The notes: generated by a model not told the origin, from the letters alone. A stretch of DNA of 37,221 nt from Protofrankia sp963555915 (GCF_963555915.1 NZ_CAUVXL010000087.1:1-37221), one strand, 5' to 3'; shown: positions 24,586 through 36,493, counted from the stretch's first letter. A program made the numbers and translations.

Positions 24586-27552
24586 TCAACAACATTTCAC
24601 ATATACAGACGTCTGCGCCATGCTGGTCTTCCCGGCCGTGTCGGTGACATACACCTTGGGGTTGTAGGTGGTCCCTGGATGGTTTCCGGGCCCCCATGCG
24701 TGCTGTAGTCGTGGACCAGTCTGTTTCACGGGTTGGCTGCCGTCGCCGAAATCGAAAGTGTAATCCCGGATCGGCGTCGAGTCGTTGTCCGATGATCCGG
24801 ACGCATCAAGAATGAACCGACCGTCGTACGGGTCGTTCGGGACGACTCTCGTCGCGGTGAGCGCCGCCGTCGGCGGCTGGTCCTGCTGGGCGAAGGTTGC
24901 CGTGACGTTCCGAGCCTGATTCATGCTGACGCTGCACGACGACCCCGCACAGCCACTCGCCGACCATCCGCTGATATTCCAGCCCGATGCCGGCCAGGCG
25001 CCCAGGTCCACCTCCTCACCGGCTCTCGCGTCGACGGTGCAGGTCGCGCTGCAGCTCCCCAACGATCCGCTGATAAAACCGCTGATATCGACCCGACCAT
25101 TGCCGTTTACCGTCACGGTGAGCGGATAGGTACTCGGCCCGGTCGTGTCGAAGCGGGCGGTGACGTTGCGCGCCTTATCCATGGTGACGGTGCACGTCGT
25201 CCCGGTCCCGGTGCAGTCACCCGACCATCCGCCGAATGTCGAGCCCGATACGGCCGCAGCCGACAGGGTCGCCTGGGTGCCGGGGTTCAGGTGCGCCTGG
25301 CACACATCCGGGCAGAACAGCTCGTCGGGGCCGGTCACCTTGCCGCTGCCGTTTCCGCTGACCGATACCGCCAGCGTGAACTGCTGCGCGGTGACCTGAG
25401 TGGTGTACGTGTCCGTCCGGCCCGCCGAGTCCGTCACCGTGACAGTCGGGCTGTACGTGCCCGCAGCGGAGTAGCGATGCGTAGCCGTGGCCCCAGCCTG
25501 CGGACCGACCTGCGCAGTGCGGTCACCGAAGTCGAAGGTGTAACTCATGATCGGCGCCGAACCCGCCCTCGAGCCCGAGGCGTCCGCCGTCACGTCCAGT
25601 GCCCCGCCCCCGGGGGTGTGGGCGGCCGAAAGCCTGGCGGTCGGCCCGGCTTCCACCGCACCAGCGGCGACCGAAGCACTGCGCGTGGCCGTTCCGCCAT
25701 TGCGGTCTATCACCGTGAGGCTCACGGTGTAGGACCCGGCTTGTGTATAGCGATGAGTTGCCGTGGCCCCGGGCTGAGGACCGACCTGCGCGATCCGGTC
25801 ACCGAAGTCGAAGATGTAACTCACGATCGGAGCCGAACCCGCCCTCGAGCCCGACGCATTCGCCGTCACGTCCAACGGTGCCGGACCACTCGGCGGGCTC
25901 ACATCGAGTAGTGCTGTGAGCACACCGCTTTCGCCGCCCTTTACACCGCCGTCTCCGCTTTCGATACCAGTGCCGGCCGACCCGGACCCCACGGATGGGG
26001 TTTGGGTCGGAATCACCGATTCGGTCACGGTGATCGTGGCGGTCGGAGTTACCTGACGGCCGTCGGCAAGCCGGGTCAGCGCCTGCACGGTGTAGACACC
26101 GGGTTTCAGCCAGGAATGGCTTACCTGGACGCCGGAGGTCGGCGCATCATCTCCGAACGTCCATGTCACGGAGGCGACGATGCCGCCGTTCGTCGCGACC
26201 ACCCGCAGCGCCACCGGCTGATTGACCGTAACGTCGGTCGCCGACACCCGGATCTGCACGTCCCCCTTCGCCTGTTGCGGCTGCCCGGTCGGCGGCGTTG
26301 TCGGCCCGGTCGGCGGCGAGGTCACCGGAGACTGCGTCGGCGAGGACTGCGTGGGCGAGGACTGCGTGGGCGAGGACTGCGTCGGATTCCCCGAACCCGG
26401 CCCCTGGAATACCCCGTTACCGGGATTCTTGGGGTTGTACTTTTCGGTTTGCCGAACCGATCCGTCCAGGTGCACCACCCCCGCCTGCGCACTGTGGGGA
26501 TCGTTGTAGAACATGAACGAGCCCTGCGACACCAACTCGAACCGGGTCCGCTCCGGTAGCACCTTGGCGCTCGCGACCAGCCGCCGCGCGCCAACATCCA
26601 CCACAATCACCTGGCCCGCGGTGAAATCCGGGATGAACACCCGCCCGGCCGCCTCATGCGGCGCACCCAGATCATGACCGGCCGCGCGTAGATCCACCGC
26701 CGTGTCACACGACCCACGCGACAGATCCGACACCAACAACACACCACGCCGACCACTCGCCGCATACACCCGGTCAGCCGACGTCGAACCGGCCACCGTG
26801 ACGGTGGTGTCACCGACCTGCGTATCCACGCACCCACCGGCGTCCGTACCACCGTCGGCACGCAACGGACGGGCGGTCCGCGCGACAACATCAACGATCA
26901 CGACCTTGTCACCCGAACGCACCAACGTGGCCCGTGCCGGATCAACAGCCCCCCGCCGGGTATGCCTACCCGCACCATCCAGCCAGATCAGATCACCGGT
27001 ATTGGCGTCCACCAGCCACAACCTGCCAGCCCCGTCGAGCTGCGCCGCCCCGGCCGGCACCCGCGCCGCCAGCGACTGCTGCGCCCGCACGGCCAACGTC
27101 ACCGGATCAGCCGTCGTCACCAAACCCGACTGCGCACTGACCGCATACACCGCCTGCCGCCCCGGATACACCGCCAACGCCTGCCCCGCATTCGCGAACC
27201 GGGCCGGAGACGACACCGCGAACGTCGCACCATCGACCCGCCGCACCGACCCATCCGAGGTATTCGCCACATACGCATCCGCACCCGACTGCGCCGCCGA
27301 CAGGTCCGCGCCACCCTCACCGACCTTCACCTGCGCCACCACCTGCGCCGACGACCCATCCACCAACGCCGCCTGACCCACCGAGGACACCAGCCACGCC
27401 GACCCGTCATCCAACGCCACCGACCGCGCCGGAACATCCCCCAACCAACCAGCCGCCACCAACGCACCCAGCACAACGACACCAGCCAGTGCGGCGCCCA
27501 GCCTGGCACCCCGTGCCGGACGCGTGAGCCCTCGTAGTCGCATCCCCGTCAC
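24586..27552 (-). CDS. membrane-anchored surface protein: propeller + PKD + InlB-type repeats (paralogue B)
   Basis: This 988-residue paralogue has an anchor helix (about 15-36), a propeller (about 40-365), a linker with four SPTQS units, and a PKD domain almost identical to that of paralogue A (GGIVASVTWTFGDDAP). Two further PKD domains (SYIFDFGDRIAQVGPQPG and SYTFDFGDRTAQVGPQAG), two InlB-like repeats with WSGDCTG/CTVTM, and a final PKD-like domain (IRDYTFDFGDGS) follow. PKD domains usually mediate protein or glycan contacts outside the cell. Start: GTG at 27552 or ATG three codons later. It lies 39 bp after TgpA and 25 bp before paralogue A, so the three are likely one transcript. Confidence 0.87.
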   Translation of the reverse strand: MTGMRLRGLTRPARGARLGAALAGVVVLGALVAAGWLGDVPARSVALDDGSAWLVSSVGQAALVDGSSAQVVAQVKVGEGGADLSAAQSGADAYVANTSDGSVRRVDGATFAVSSPARFANAGQALAVYPGRQAVYAVSAQSGLVTTADPVTLAVRAQQSLAARVPAGAAQLDGAGRLWLVDANTGDLIWLDGAGRHTRRGAVDPARATLVRSGDKVVIVDVVARTARPLRADGGTDAGGCVDTQVGDTTVTVAGSTSADRVYAASGRRGVLLVSDLSRGSCDTAVDLRAAGHDLGAPHEAAGRVFIPDFTAGQVIVVDVGARRLVASAKVLPERTRFELVSQGSFMFYNDPHSAQAGVVHLDGSVRQTEKYNPKNPGNGVFQGPGSGNPTQSSPTQSSPTQSSPTQSPVTSPPTGPTTPPTGQPQQAKGDVQIRVSATDVTVNQPVALRVVATNGGIVASVTWTFGDDAPTSGVQVSHSWLKPGVYTVQALTRLADGRQVTPTATITVTESVIPTQTPSVGSGSAGTGIESGDGGVKGGESGVLTALLDVSPPSGPAPLDVTANASGSRAGSAPIVSYIFDFGDRIAQVGPQPGATATHRYTQAGSYTVSLTVIDRNGGTATRSASVAAGAVEAGPTARLSAAHTPGGGALDVTADASGSRAGSAPIMSYTFDFGDRTAQVGPQAGATATHRYSAAGTYSPTVTVTDSAGRTDTYTTQVTAQQFTLAVSVSGNGSGKVTGPDELFCPDVCQAHLNPGTQATLSAAAVSGSTFGGWSGDCTGTGTTCTVTMDKARNVTARFDTTGPSTYPLTVTVNGNGRVDISGFISGSLGSCSATCTVDARAGEEVDLGAWPASGWNISGWSASGCAGSSCSVSMNQARNVTATFAQQDQPPTAALTATRVVPNDPYDGRFILDASGSSDNDSTPIRDYTFDFGDGSQPVKQTGPRLQHAWGPGNHPGTTYNPKVYVTDTAGKTSMAQTSVYVKCC
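26331..26385. repeat. 15-bp in-frame tandem repeat
   Basis: ACTGCGTSGGCGAGG (S is C or G) occurs three times plus ten bases of a fourth copy and codes the SPTQS repeats of the linker in paralogue B. Confidence 0.9.
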
Positions 27553-27591
27553 CTCACGTCATACCATCGGGAAGCCCGAACCAAAAAATGA

Positions 27592-29916
27592 TCATCGACT
27601 GCCGCCCGGGAGCAGCGGCCGGGGATCGACGATCGCCCGCGCCCGCCGGGGCAGCCCACCCGCGCGGTTGAGTTCACGGCAGGCGAGCCGGGTGAGCTCC
27701 CAGGCGCGCCGGGCATCGGCCTCGCCGGGTTCGGTTTCGGCAAACAATGCCGCGTTGACCACCGGCATGAGCTGTTCCATCTGCTCCCCCGCCGCGCCCA
27801 CGGCGCGCAGCTCACGGGTGCACCCCACCACGTCCCGCGTGGTCAGGGCATGCGATCTCGGCAGGCCGCACTCGGAGAGCCTGTCCCGCACCTCACGCCA
27901 CGCGCCGCCGATACGAGCCGAGGGTGGCCCGGCGCGTTGCCGGTGCCGCCGCCTTCGCGCCTTCTCGCCGACGATCAGTAACAGAACCAGCACAATGCCA
28001 AGAAGGACGGCGAGGCCGAACCAGGCCGCCGTCCCGGCCGCACCACCGCCGCCCCCGCCGCCCGGCGTGCCGGTGGTGGAGAGTTCCGGCTGGATCACCG
28101 GGGGCGCCGGCTCCGCCGACGACGGCGGCTTGTCTGCTGGCCCGCCATTGGAGGAATTCGGGTCGGCCGGTGGCAGCTTGGTCACCAGGTTGCTGACATC
28201 GGTCGGTTCGAACGCCACCCACCCGAGACCGGCGAGGTTGACCTCGGGCCACGTGTGGGCGTTACGCGTGGTCACCCGAAACGTGTTGGGCCCGGTCGAG
28301 GAACGTTGGTCGAGCAGGTAGCCGACGGCGACCCGGGACGGGAAACCCGCGATCCGTGCCATCAGCGCAAACGCGGCCGCGTGCTGCTCGGCGTAGCTGC
28401 GACGGAACTGGGCGCTGTCGGTGTCGACGGCGAGCATCCGGGAGACGGCGCCGTAGGAGTGACCGGGCGCGGCGCCGAGATCGTACGGGAACCTCTTCGG
28501 GTCCCGCAGATACGCCTGAATCCTCACCAGCCTGTCGTACGGATTGGTCGCACCGTCGATGATGCCGTCGGTGAGTTGGGTCAGGTCGGCTGGCACGGCT
28601 CCCGGCAACGCCCGGTAACGCGTCACCGACGGGTCGTTCAGGGGTCTGGCCGCGGCTTTCTCCGCGTCGGTGGGATTGGGCACCACCGAGCGCAGGTCAT
28701 AGCGCAGGCCGGGCCCCGGGGATGTTGTCATCGCCAGGACGCCGGAATCCGGTGCGAACGCCATCGTCGCGCCGGTACCGCCGCCGTTACCGCCACCGAT
28801 GTCGGTGATCCCGACCGGGCGCCCGAGCGAGGGTAGGAACACCCCGTCGAGCCGGTCAACGGTGACCTCGGCATCAACGGTGACGCCGCGCGGGGTCGCC
28901 GCGGCGGGATCGTCGGGCAAGGTCCGACCGGTTGCCACGAAGGTCGCGCCGTCGGTCCAGCTGGCGCCGTCGAAGTCACCGAGAGCGGCTGTCCGGATGC
29001 GGTCGACCTGCAGACTCTCGGTCGAGGCCAGGTGGACGGTGAACAGCGGCTCCACCGGATCTGCCTGAAGCTGGGCCTTGACGTTCACCAGCGGGTTGAG
29101 GGCCGAGGTCACCTGCACCGGGGGATGGCGGTGGTCACGCGGGTTGAACCGGTCGGAACCGTCCGCGATCGGAAGAACCGCGGCGCCGAGGGTACCGACG
29201 ACGACAAGGATGACCACCACCGGCAAGCCAAAGGCCAGCCGACCCGAGGTGAGCCGCCGCCAGGAGCGCCTAGCGTCCGACCGCCCATTACGCGACGGCC
29301 TGGCGTCCGGCCGCCCAGCACCAGCGCTGTCGTGGGAACTGGATCGATCGGCTGCCCGGACCAGCGCCAGCGCTCCCCCGGCCAGCAGGATGGCGCCGGC
29401 CAGCCACACCTGTGAGCGCCCGCGCGCGGCAACCAGCAGCAGACCCGTGGCGAACGCGACGATCGGCGGCGGCAACGGAGCGAGCACGGCGTCGGTCCGC
29501 AGCGTGACGACGACCGCGATGGCTGTTGCGATCCACAGCAGCAACGCCGGGACGATCAACAGCTCGCCGGTCGGATCCGCCGGGAGCCCCGCGGTGAGCA
29601 CGGCTGCCCAGCCGTCACGCAGGCCACGGCCGAAGGCCCCGAGGAGCGAACCCGGCAGCCCGTTCCCCCATCGGGACGGGAACAGCGCGAGCAGAGCGAA
29701 CAGCAGGCCGCAGCCGGTCACCACCAGTAATGTGACGTCAAGACGACGGATCCGTACCGACGCGACGGCCGCCACCACCACGGCGAGCACGACGGACCCA
29801 CCGAGCGGTACAAGGTAGCCGGCACCGGCGAAGAACGGGCCGAAAACCATCGCCACCAGCAGCATCACAGCCGCGACGAGCACGAGCTGGCCGGCCCGCG
29901 GCCGTGTCGCGCTCAC
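27592..29916 (-). CDS. TgpA-type membrane transglutaminase-like protein with catalytic Cys replaced by Ala
   Basis: This 774-residue protein has about seven N-terminal membrane helices (1-240), an outer region, a transglutaminase core (about 470-580), another helix near 650 and a cytoplasmic tail. The core keeps AAAFALMARIAGFPSRVAVGYLL, His554 in NAHTWPEV and GWVAFEPTD. Where active relatives read GYCEQFA it reads SYAEQHA: Ala509 stands in place of the catalytic Cys, so cross-linking or protease activity is not expected. TgpA proteins are normally encoded with MoxR and DUF58 partners, as here. The start overlaps the DUF58 stop by four bases (ATGA). It may serve as a scaffold for the complex rather than an enzyme (inference). 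Confidence 0.9.
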   Translation of the reverse strand: MSATRPRAGQLVLVAAVMLLVAMVFGPFFAGAGYLVPLGGSVVLAVVVAAVASVRIRRLDVTLLVVTGCGLLFALLALFPSRWGNGLPGSLLGAFGRGLRDGWAAVLTAGLPADPTGELLIVPALLLWIATAIAVVVTLRTDAVLAPLPPPIVAFATGLLLVAARGRSQVWLAGAILLAGGALALVRAADRSSSHDSAGAGRPDARPSRNGRSDARRSWRRLTSGRLAFGLPVVVILVVVGTLGAAVLPIADGSDRFNPRDHRHPPVQVTSALNPLVNVKAQLQADPVEPLFTVHLASTESLQVDRIRTAALGDFDGASWTDGATFVATGRTLPDDPAAATPRGVTVDAEVTVDRLDGVFLPSLGRPVGITDIGGGNGGGTGATMAFAPDSGVLAMTTSPGPGLRYDLRSVVPNPTDAEKAAARPLNDPSVTRYRALPGAVPADLTQLTDGIIDGATNPYDRLVRIQAYLRDPKRFPYDLGAAPGHSYGAVSRMLAVDTDSAQFRRSYAEQHAAAFALMARIAGFPSRVAVGYLLDQRSSTGPNTFRVTTRNAHTWPEVNLAGLGWVAFEPTDVSNLVTKLPPADPNSSNGGPADKPPSSAEPAPPVIQPELSTTGTPGGGGGGGAAGTAAWFGLAVLLGIVLVLLLIVGEKARRRRHRQRAGPPSARIGGAWREVRDRLSECGLPRSHALTTRDVVGCTRELRAVGAAGEQMEQLMPVVNAALFAETEPGEADARRAWELTRLACRELNRAGGLPRRARAIVDPRPLLPGGSR

Positions 29917-31058
29917 CTACGTACCCTCGCGTTCCAGACAGCGGCGAAGTCGTCGCTGGTCCGGACGTTCACGACCATGGCTCCCTGCACCGAGGGTCCG
30001 GGACGATCATGCTCTTCGCCAACCTGAACCAGGCTCGCCATCGTGAACCGGCTGCGGACCAGGGAGATGGCCGCGAGCATCGCGACCGGCGCCTGCCCGG
30101 TCACCACGCCGAGCGCCACGCCGTCCTCCCGCGGCAGCATGCCGGGCAGCGCGCCGAGCCCGGGATCGTCGTCCGCGGCGCGCACCTCCGCGAACAGGTC
30201 GAGGATCGACCCCCGTTCGGCCGCTCCGCGGTCGGCCACCGCGCACACCCCGCCGGTGGTCCGTACCTCGACCGGAAAGCCATGGTCCCGGGCGGAGATC
30301 GCAAGGGAGGCGGCGACCCGCACCGCGTCCTCGAAATAATCCTTGCTGTAGGGGGCGGTGCTGGTGTCGAGCACGACCATCAGCCGCGGCTCGTTGGGCA
30401 CCACGTTGTGACGGACCATGAGTTTCCCGGTGCGGGCGGTCGACCGCCAGTGGACGAGGCGTAGATCGTCGCCGCGGATGTACTCCCGCAGGCTGTGGAA
30501 GGCGACGCCGCCGAGCGGCGCCGTGCTCGTCGTAGGCCCGTCCATGTCCCGGGAGCCGCCGGTGGGTAGCGGTGCCACCGGGTGCAGCCGAGGATGCACC
30601 TTCAGCTCCGACCGGGAGGCGTAGGAACGTCCGATGTGCATGAGCCGCAGCGGGTCGCTGTGACCGATGGTGAGGGGACCCACCTGGTAGACGCCGCGGC
30701 GGTCGGTGGGCAGCGGGTAGGCGGTCTCGAACGAGCGGTCCGGCGCCAGACTGGGCAGGGTCACCGCGACGTGGCGCTCCCCCACGGCCTCGCTGGCGAG
30801 AAACGGCGGGCTGCGCCGCCGCGCGGAGTTGGTCACGGTGAGCAGACCCCGGGCGCCCTCGCCCTCGGCCACCCGCAGCGGCTGGATCTCCCGGACGACG
30901 ATGACGTCCGGAGTGACGAGCATCCAGGCGGCCGCCACGAGCAGGGCGGCCAGACCTCCGAGAGCGAACACGACCAGCTCCGGGTAGTCCAGCAGCGCAC
31001 CGGACAGGCCGAGGATGACCACGGCCGCGGCAACAGCGAAGCCCGACCGGGTGATCAT
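29913..31058 (-). CDS. DUF58 (vWA-like) domain protein
   Basis: The 381-residue product has two N-terminal membrane helices (about 8-50, VAAAVVILGLSGALLDY and VVFALGGLAALLVAAAWML), then an outer beta-rich part and the DUF58 signature LREYIRGDDLRLVHWRSTARTGKLMVR at about 210-236. A vWA-like metal-binding fold follows (LMVVLDTSTAPYS). DUF58 proteins work with MoxR AAA+ ATPases and TgpA partners in envelope-related chaperone or assembly systems. The ATG at 31058 directly follows the MoxR stop and the end overlaps TgpA, so the three are tightly co-expressed. Confidence 0.92.
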   Translation of the reverse strand: MITRSGFAVAAAVVILGLSGALLDYPELVVFALGGLAALLVAAAWMLVTPDVIVVREIQPLRVAEGEGARGLLTVTNSARRRSPPFLASEAVGERHVAVTLPSLAPDRSFETAYPLPTDRRGVYQVGPLTIGHSDPLRLMHIGRSYASRSELKVHPRLHPVAPLPTGGSRDMDGPTTSTAPLGGVAFHSLREYIRGDDLRLVHWRSTARTGKLMVRHNVVPNEPRLMVVLDTSTAPYSKDYFEDAVRVAASLAISARDHGFPVEVRTTGGVCAVADRGAAERGSILDLFAEVRAADDDPGLGALPGMLPREDGVALGVVTGQAPVAMLAAISLVRSRFTMASLVQVGEEHDRPGPSVQGAMVVNVRTSDDFAAVWNARVRR

Positions 31059-32039
31059 CTAGTGAACCACCCGCTGATCCGGCACCGGTACCGACGCCGT
31101 GAGCCCGCCGAGCAGGCTCGCCGCGGTGCCGCCGGCCAGCTCCGCCTCGGGTCGCAGCAGCATCCGGTGGCCCAGCACGAACGGGACGAGCGTGCGCACA
31201 TCGTCCGGGGTGACGAACGACCGCCTGTCAGCCGCCGCGTGTGCCTGGGCCGCGACCGCGAGCGCGAGCCCGCCACGTGGGCTCACCCCGAGGCGCAGTT
31301 CGGGCATGCGCCTGGTCGCCGCGGTGATCGTGACGATGTAACCGAGCACCGCCGGAGAAAGATGGACGCGGCGTGCGATGTCGGCCATCCGGACCACCTC
31401 GGCGCTGGAAAGTACCGGGTTCACCTCATTGAGCGTCTGGCCGCGGGCCCGGTTCTCCAGGATCTCCACCTCGGCCTCGTGGCGCGGATAGCCGATTTCC
31501 ATCCGGATCATGAACCGGTCGATCTGGGCTTCGGGGAGGTCGTAGGTACCGCCGTGTTCCACCGGGTTCTGGGTCGCGATGACCATGAAGGGTCGGGCCA
31601 GCTCATAGGAGACGCCGTCCACCGTGACCTGGCGTTCCTCCATGACCTCCAGGAGCGCCGCCTGTGTTTTCGGCGAGGCACGGTTGACCTCGTCGGCAAG
31701 CACGATGTTCCCGAACACCGCTCCGGGCCGGAACTCGAACTCCCGGCTGCGCTCGTCCCAGACCTGCACGCCGGTGACATCGGTGGGAAGCAGGTCGGGG
31801 GTGAACTGGATCCGGCGCATCGTTCCGTCGATGGAATTCGCGATGGCCTTGGCAAGGGAGGTCTTCCCGACCCCGGGAACATCGTCGATGAGCAGGTGGC
31901 CCTCGGCCGCCATGCACACCAGGGCAAGACGAATGACATCCCGCTTACCCCGGACGAAAAGCTCGACGTTACGGACGAGTTCCTCGTAGCGTTCGGCGAA
32001 CCATTCGACTTCGGACACGCTCGCCGAAGGGTCGGTCAT
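31059..32039 (-). CDS. MoxR-family AAA+ ATPase
   Basis: The 326-residue product starts at the ATG at 32039 (MTDPSASVSEVEWFAERYEEL), preceded by GGGGGGAGAA; the frame is open for 50 more codons upstream, but these lack family likeness. Walker A is GVGKTSLAKA (in LLIDDVPGVGKT), Walker B is NIVLADEVNRASPKTQAALLEVMEE, with sensor ATQNPVEHGGTYDLPEAQIDRF and the C-terminal lid RLGVSPRGGLALAVAAQAHA, all typical of MoxR. MoxR proteins act as chaperone-like motors on vWA/DUF58 partners. It is the first gene of the minus-strand cluster and diverges from the Ig/TM/SPOR-like gene across 248 bp that holds no gene and the likely promoters of both. Confidence 0.93.
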   Translation of the reverse strand: MTDPSASVSEVEWFAERYEELVRNVELFVRGKRDVIRLALVCMAAEGHLLIDDVPGVGKTSLAKAIANSIDGTMRRIQFTPDLLPTDVTGVQVWDERSREFEFRPGAVFGNIVLADEVNRASPKTQAALLEVMEERQVTVDGVSYELARPFMVIATQNPVEHGGTYDLPEAQIDRFMIRMEIGYPRHEAEVEILENRARGQTLNEVNPVLSSAEVVRMADIARRVHLSPAVLGYIVTITAATRRMPELRLGVSPRGGLALAVAAQAHAAADRRSFVTPDDVRTLVPFVLGHRMLLRPEAELAGGTAASLLGGLTASVPVPDQRVVH

Positions 32040-32287
32040 GGGCTTCTCCCCCCAGGAATCACAAGGCAAGGGCCATGGTAGAGGCCATCCCGGCCGTGGG
32101 GAACGAACCGAAAGGGCAAAGTTGTCCGCACCGTCGGGTGCTCTGATCGTCCCTGCGGGCAACGACCTGCGACCGGTGGGCACAGGCATGTCGAACCGTC
32201 GTATGGTCGGGGTGTGCCATCGCTGGTGGCGGGCGGGGACGTAAACAGCGGCCGGAACTGTAGGGAGCTGGAGGGAACGGAGTCGGT

Positions 32288-33580
32288 ATGGATCCCGAAC
32301 TTCGTCTCCACGAGACCCGGTTGCAGGTCCGGCCGGGTGAACTGGTACAGACGACGGCGACGGTCCGCTACGACGGCGACCTCGTCGAGCGGTACACGTT
32401 TGACGTGTTAGGGGCGGCGTCGGGGTGGGCCGAGGTCATCCCAGCGGAGATCTCGGTCACCCGCGGGGTTGAGGAAACCGTTCAACTGCTGTTCCGGCCG
32501 CCGACCGGCCCGGGGACACCGGTGGGAAAGATACCGTTCGCGTTACGGTGCCGCTCGCGGGAGAACCGCAACTGGGTGGCCGTCGAAGAAGGCGACATAA
32601 CGGTCGGCGCGATTCACGAGATCACGGCCGCCGTCATCACCACGAAAGTGCGGCGCGGGCGGTGGACAGCCCGCTGGATCGCGCGTTTCGACAATCGCGG
32701 TACCGCCCCGGCCCTACTCCGCCTGTCCGTCCCGGACGAGGACGGCGCGCTCGGCTACGCCCTCGCGCCGACGAGCGTCGAGGTCCAACCGGGCGGGTCC
32801 GGTGAGGTGTTCCTCAAGGCACGGGCGGTGCGGCCGTTCCTGCGCGGCACCATGGTGCGCCACCCCGTCCGGCTGGTCTACGCGAGAACTGACGAAACCC
32901 GAACCGACGAAACCCGAACCGACGAAACCCGGACGAACCAGGCCCGAACGAGCGGAGCCGACCAACAGGCGGTCGAGGGCCAGCTCGATGCCGTCTTCGA
33001 ACAGGTTCCGGTCATACCCAGGGCAGCTGTCAAGCTGGCCGGCGCGGCGCTGGTGATCGGTATCGTCGCGACAGCCGGCGCAGCCCTGCTGACCCGGGCG
33101 CCGACGAGGACGTCGGCACCGACCGCAGCCGTGACCGCCGCGACCGCACCCGTGGCCCCCACCAGCCCGAGCCCCACCAGCCCGAGCCCCACCCCAAGCC
33201 CGAGCGTCGGACCGACAACGAGTGTGGGACCGACAACGAGTGTCAGCCCCACCGGCGCCGCTGGGCAGGTAGAGCCGCAGGGGATCTACGTCATCTTCCA
33301 CGCCTTCGCGATCGACGACCGCGTCGCGACCGACAACCAGGCCGCGCAGCAGTTCATCAGCGACATCCAGCGGTTGCCGGATGTGGGAGTGGTCCAATTG
33401 ATGGACAGCCGCCGGTCACAGCGGCTTCGCGAGCCCACCGACAAGCCCGATCAGGGCGAGTACGTGGTCCTCAAGGACGGGTTCGCCAGCTATCAGGACG
33501 CGACAGGCTACTGCGCGAAGGTGCTGCCCGCGCTCAGGCAGTCGGTAAAGGGCGCCAACTGCTACGCCGTGCCCGAGTGA
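32288..33580 (+). CDS. Ig-like/single-TM/SPOR-like membrane protein
   Basis: This 430-residue protein begins without a signal peptide with two beta-rich, Ig/MSP-like units (ELRLHETRLQVRPGELVQTTATV; TARWIARFDNRGTAPALLRLSV), so these lie inside the cell. Three TDETR repeats (about 201-215), a membrane helix (about 245-268, AAVKLAGAALVIGIVATAGAALL), a Pro/Ser/Thr-rich linker (about 280-320) and a C-terminal outer domain follow: GIYVIFHAFAIDD, QGEYVVLKDGFASYQDATGYCAKVLPAL. The last resembles a SPOR-type peptidoglycan-binding fold with two cysteines. The N-in/C-out build matches the Hsp70 fusion encoded next, and the two may form one trans-membrane unit. Start ATG has GGAGG-like sequence upstream. 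Function is unknown. Confidence 0.78.
   Translation: MDPELRLHETRLQVRPGELVQTTATVRYDGDLVERYTFDVLGAASGWAEVIPAEISVTRGVEETVQLLFRPPTGPGTPVGKIPFALRCRSRENRNWVAVEEGDITVGAIHEITAAVITTKVRRGRWTARWIARFDNRGTAPALLRLSVPDEDGALGYALAPTSVEVQPGGSGEVFLKARAVRPFLRGTMVRHPVRLVYARTDETRTDETRTDETRTNQARTSGADQQAVEGQLDAVFEQVPVIPRAAVKLAGAALVIGIVATAGAALLTRAPTRTSAPTAAVTAATAPVAPTSPSPTSPSPTPSPSVGPTTSVGPTTSVSPTGAAGQVEPQGIYVIFHAFAIDDRVATDNQAAQQFISDIQRLPDVGVVQLMDSRRSQRLREPTDKPDQGEYVVLKDGFASYQDATGYCAKVLPALRQSVKGANCYAVPE
32888..32932. repeat. 15-bp in-frame tandem repeat
   Basis: AC(T/C)GACGAAACCCG(A/G) is present three times, coding TDETR, with a diverged fourth copy (TNQAR). Further in-frame repeats follow in the same gene at 33158-33187 (15 bp) and 33211-33243 (18 bp). 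Confidence 0.9.
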
Positions 33581-33692
33581 ACGCTCACTTTTAGGATGAC
33601 CAACGCGCTATGACCGTGTACCCCGGCGGCGTCCTCCGCTGCGCTCCTCGCTCGCTGGCGCTCCCTACGATGCTCGCTTTGGCCGCCGCCTC

Positions 33693-36293
<2,601 letters not shown>

Positions 36294-36493
36294 GCCGGTG
36301 TCGGCCGGTAAGGGCGCCCCCTATTGCCAGTCGCTCCAAGACGGCGTCGGCTGAGACGGAAGCCGCCGAGTGCGACAAGCACACCGGTTCGGCCACGACG
36401 AGACCACTCCCGGCGCTCCCGACACGGCACACGACGCACCGTAAAGTGACCAGGCGATGGCCATTGTCGGAGCTGGTGGAGGGTGAGCAAGCC

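Noticed and set aside
22671..24647. 658-codon plus-strand frame opposite the surface-protein gene
   Set aside because: Arg/His-rich product without domains; the minus strand has a signal anchor, PKD and InlB-type repeats.
30582..32081. 499-codon plus-strand frame opposite DUF58/MoxR
   Set aside because: It is a shadow of two genes with unmistakable family motifs.
33625..33690. GC-rich stretch with GGCGGC and GCCGCC ends before the Hsp70 gene as a terminator
   Set aside because: The arms are short and far apart and the inside is not complementary; I only note the lack of a ribosome site.
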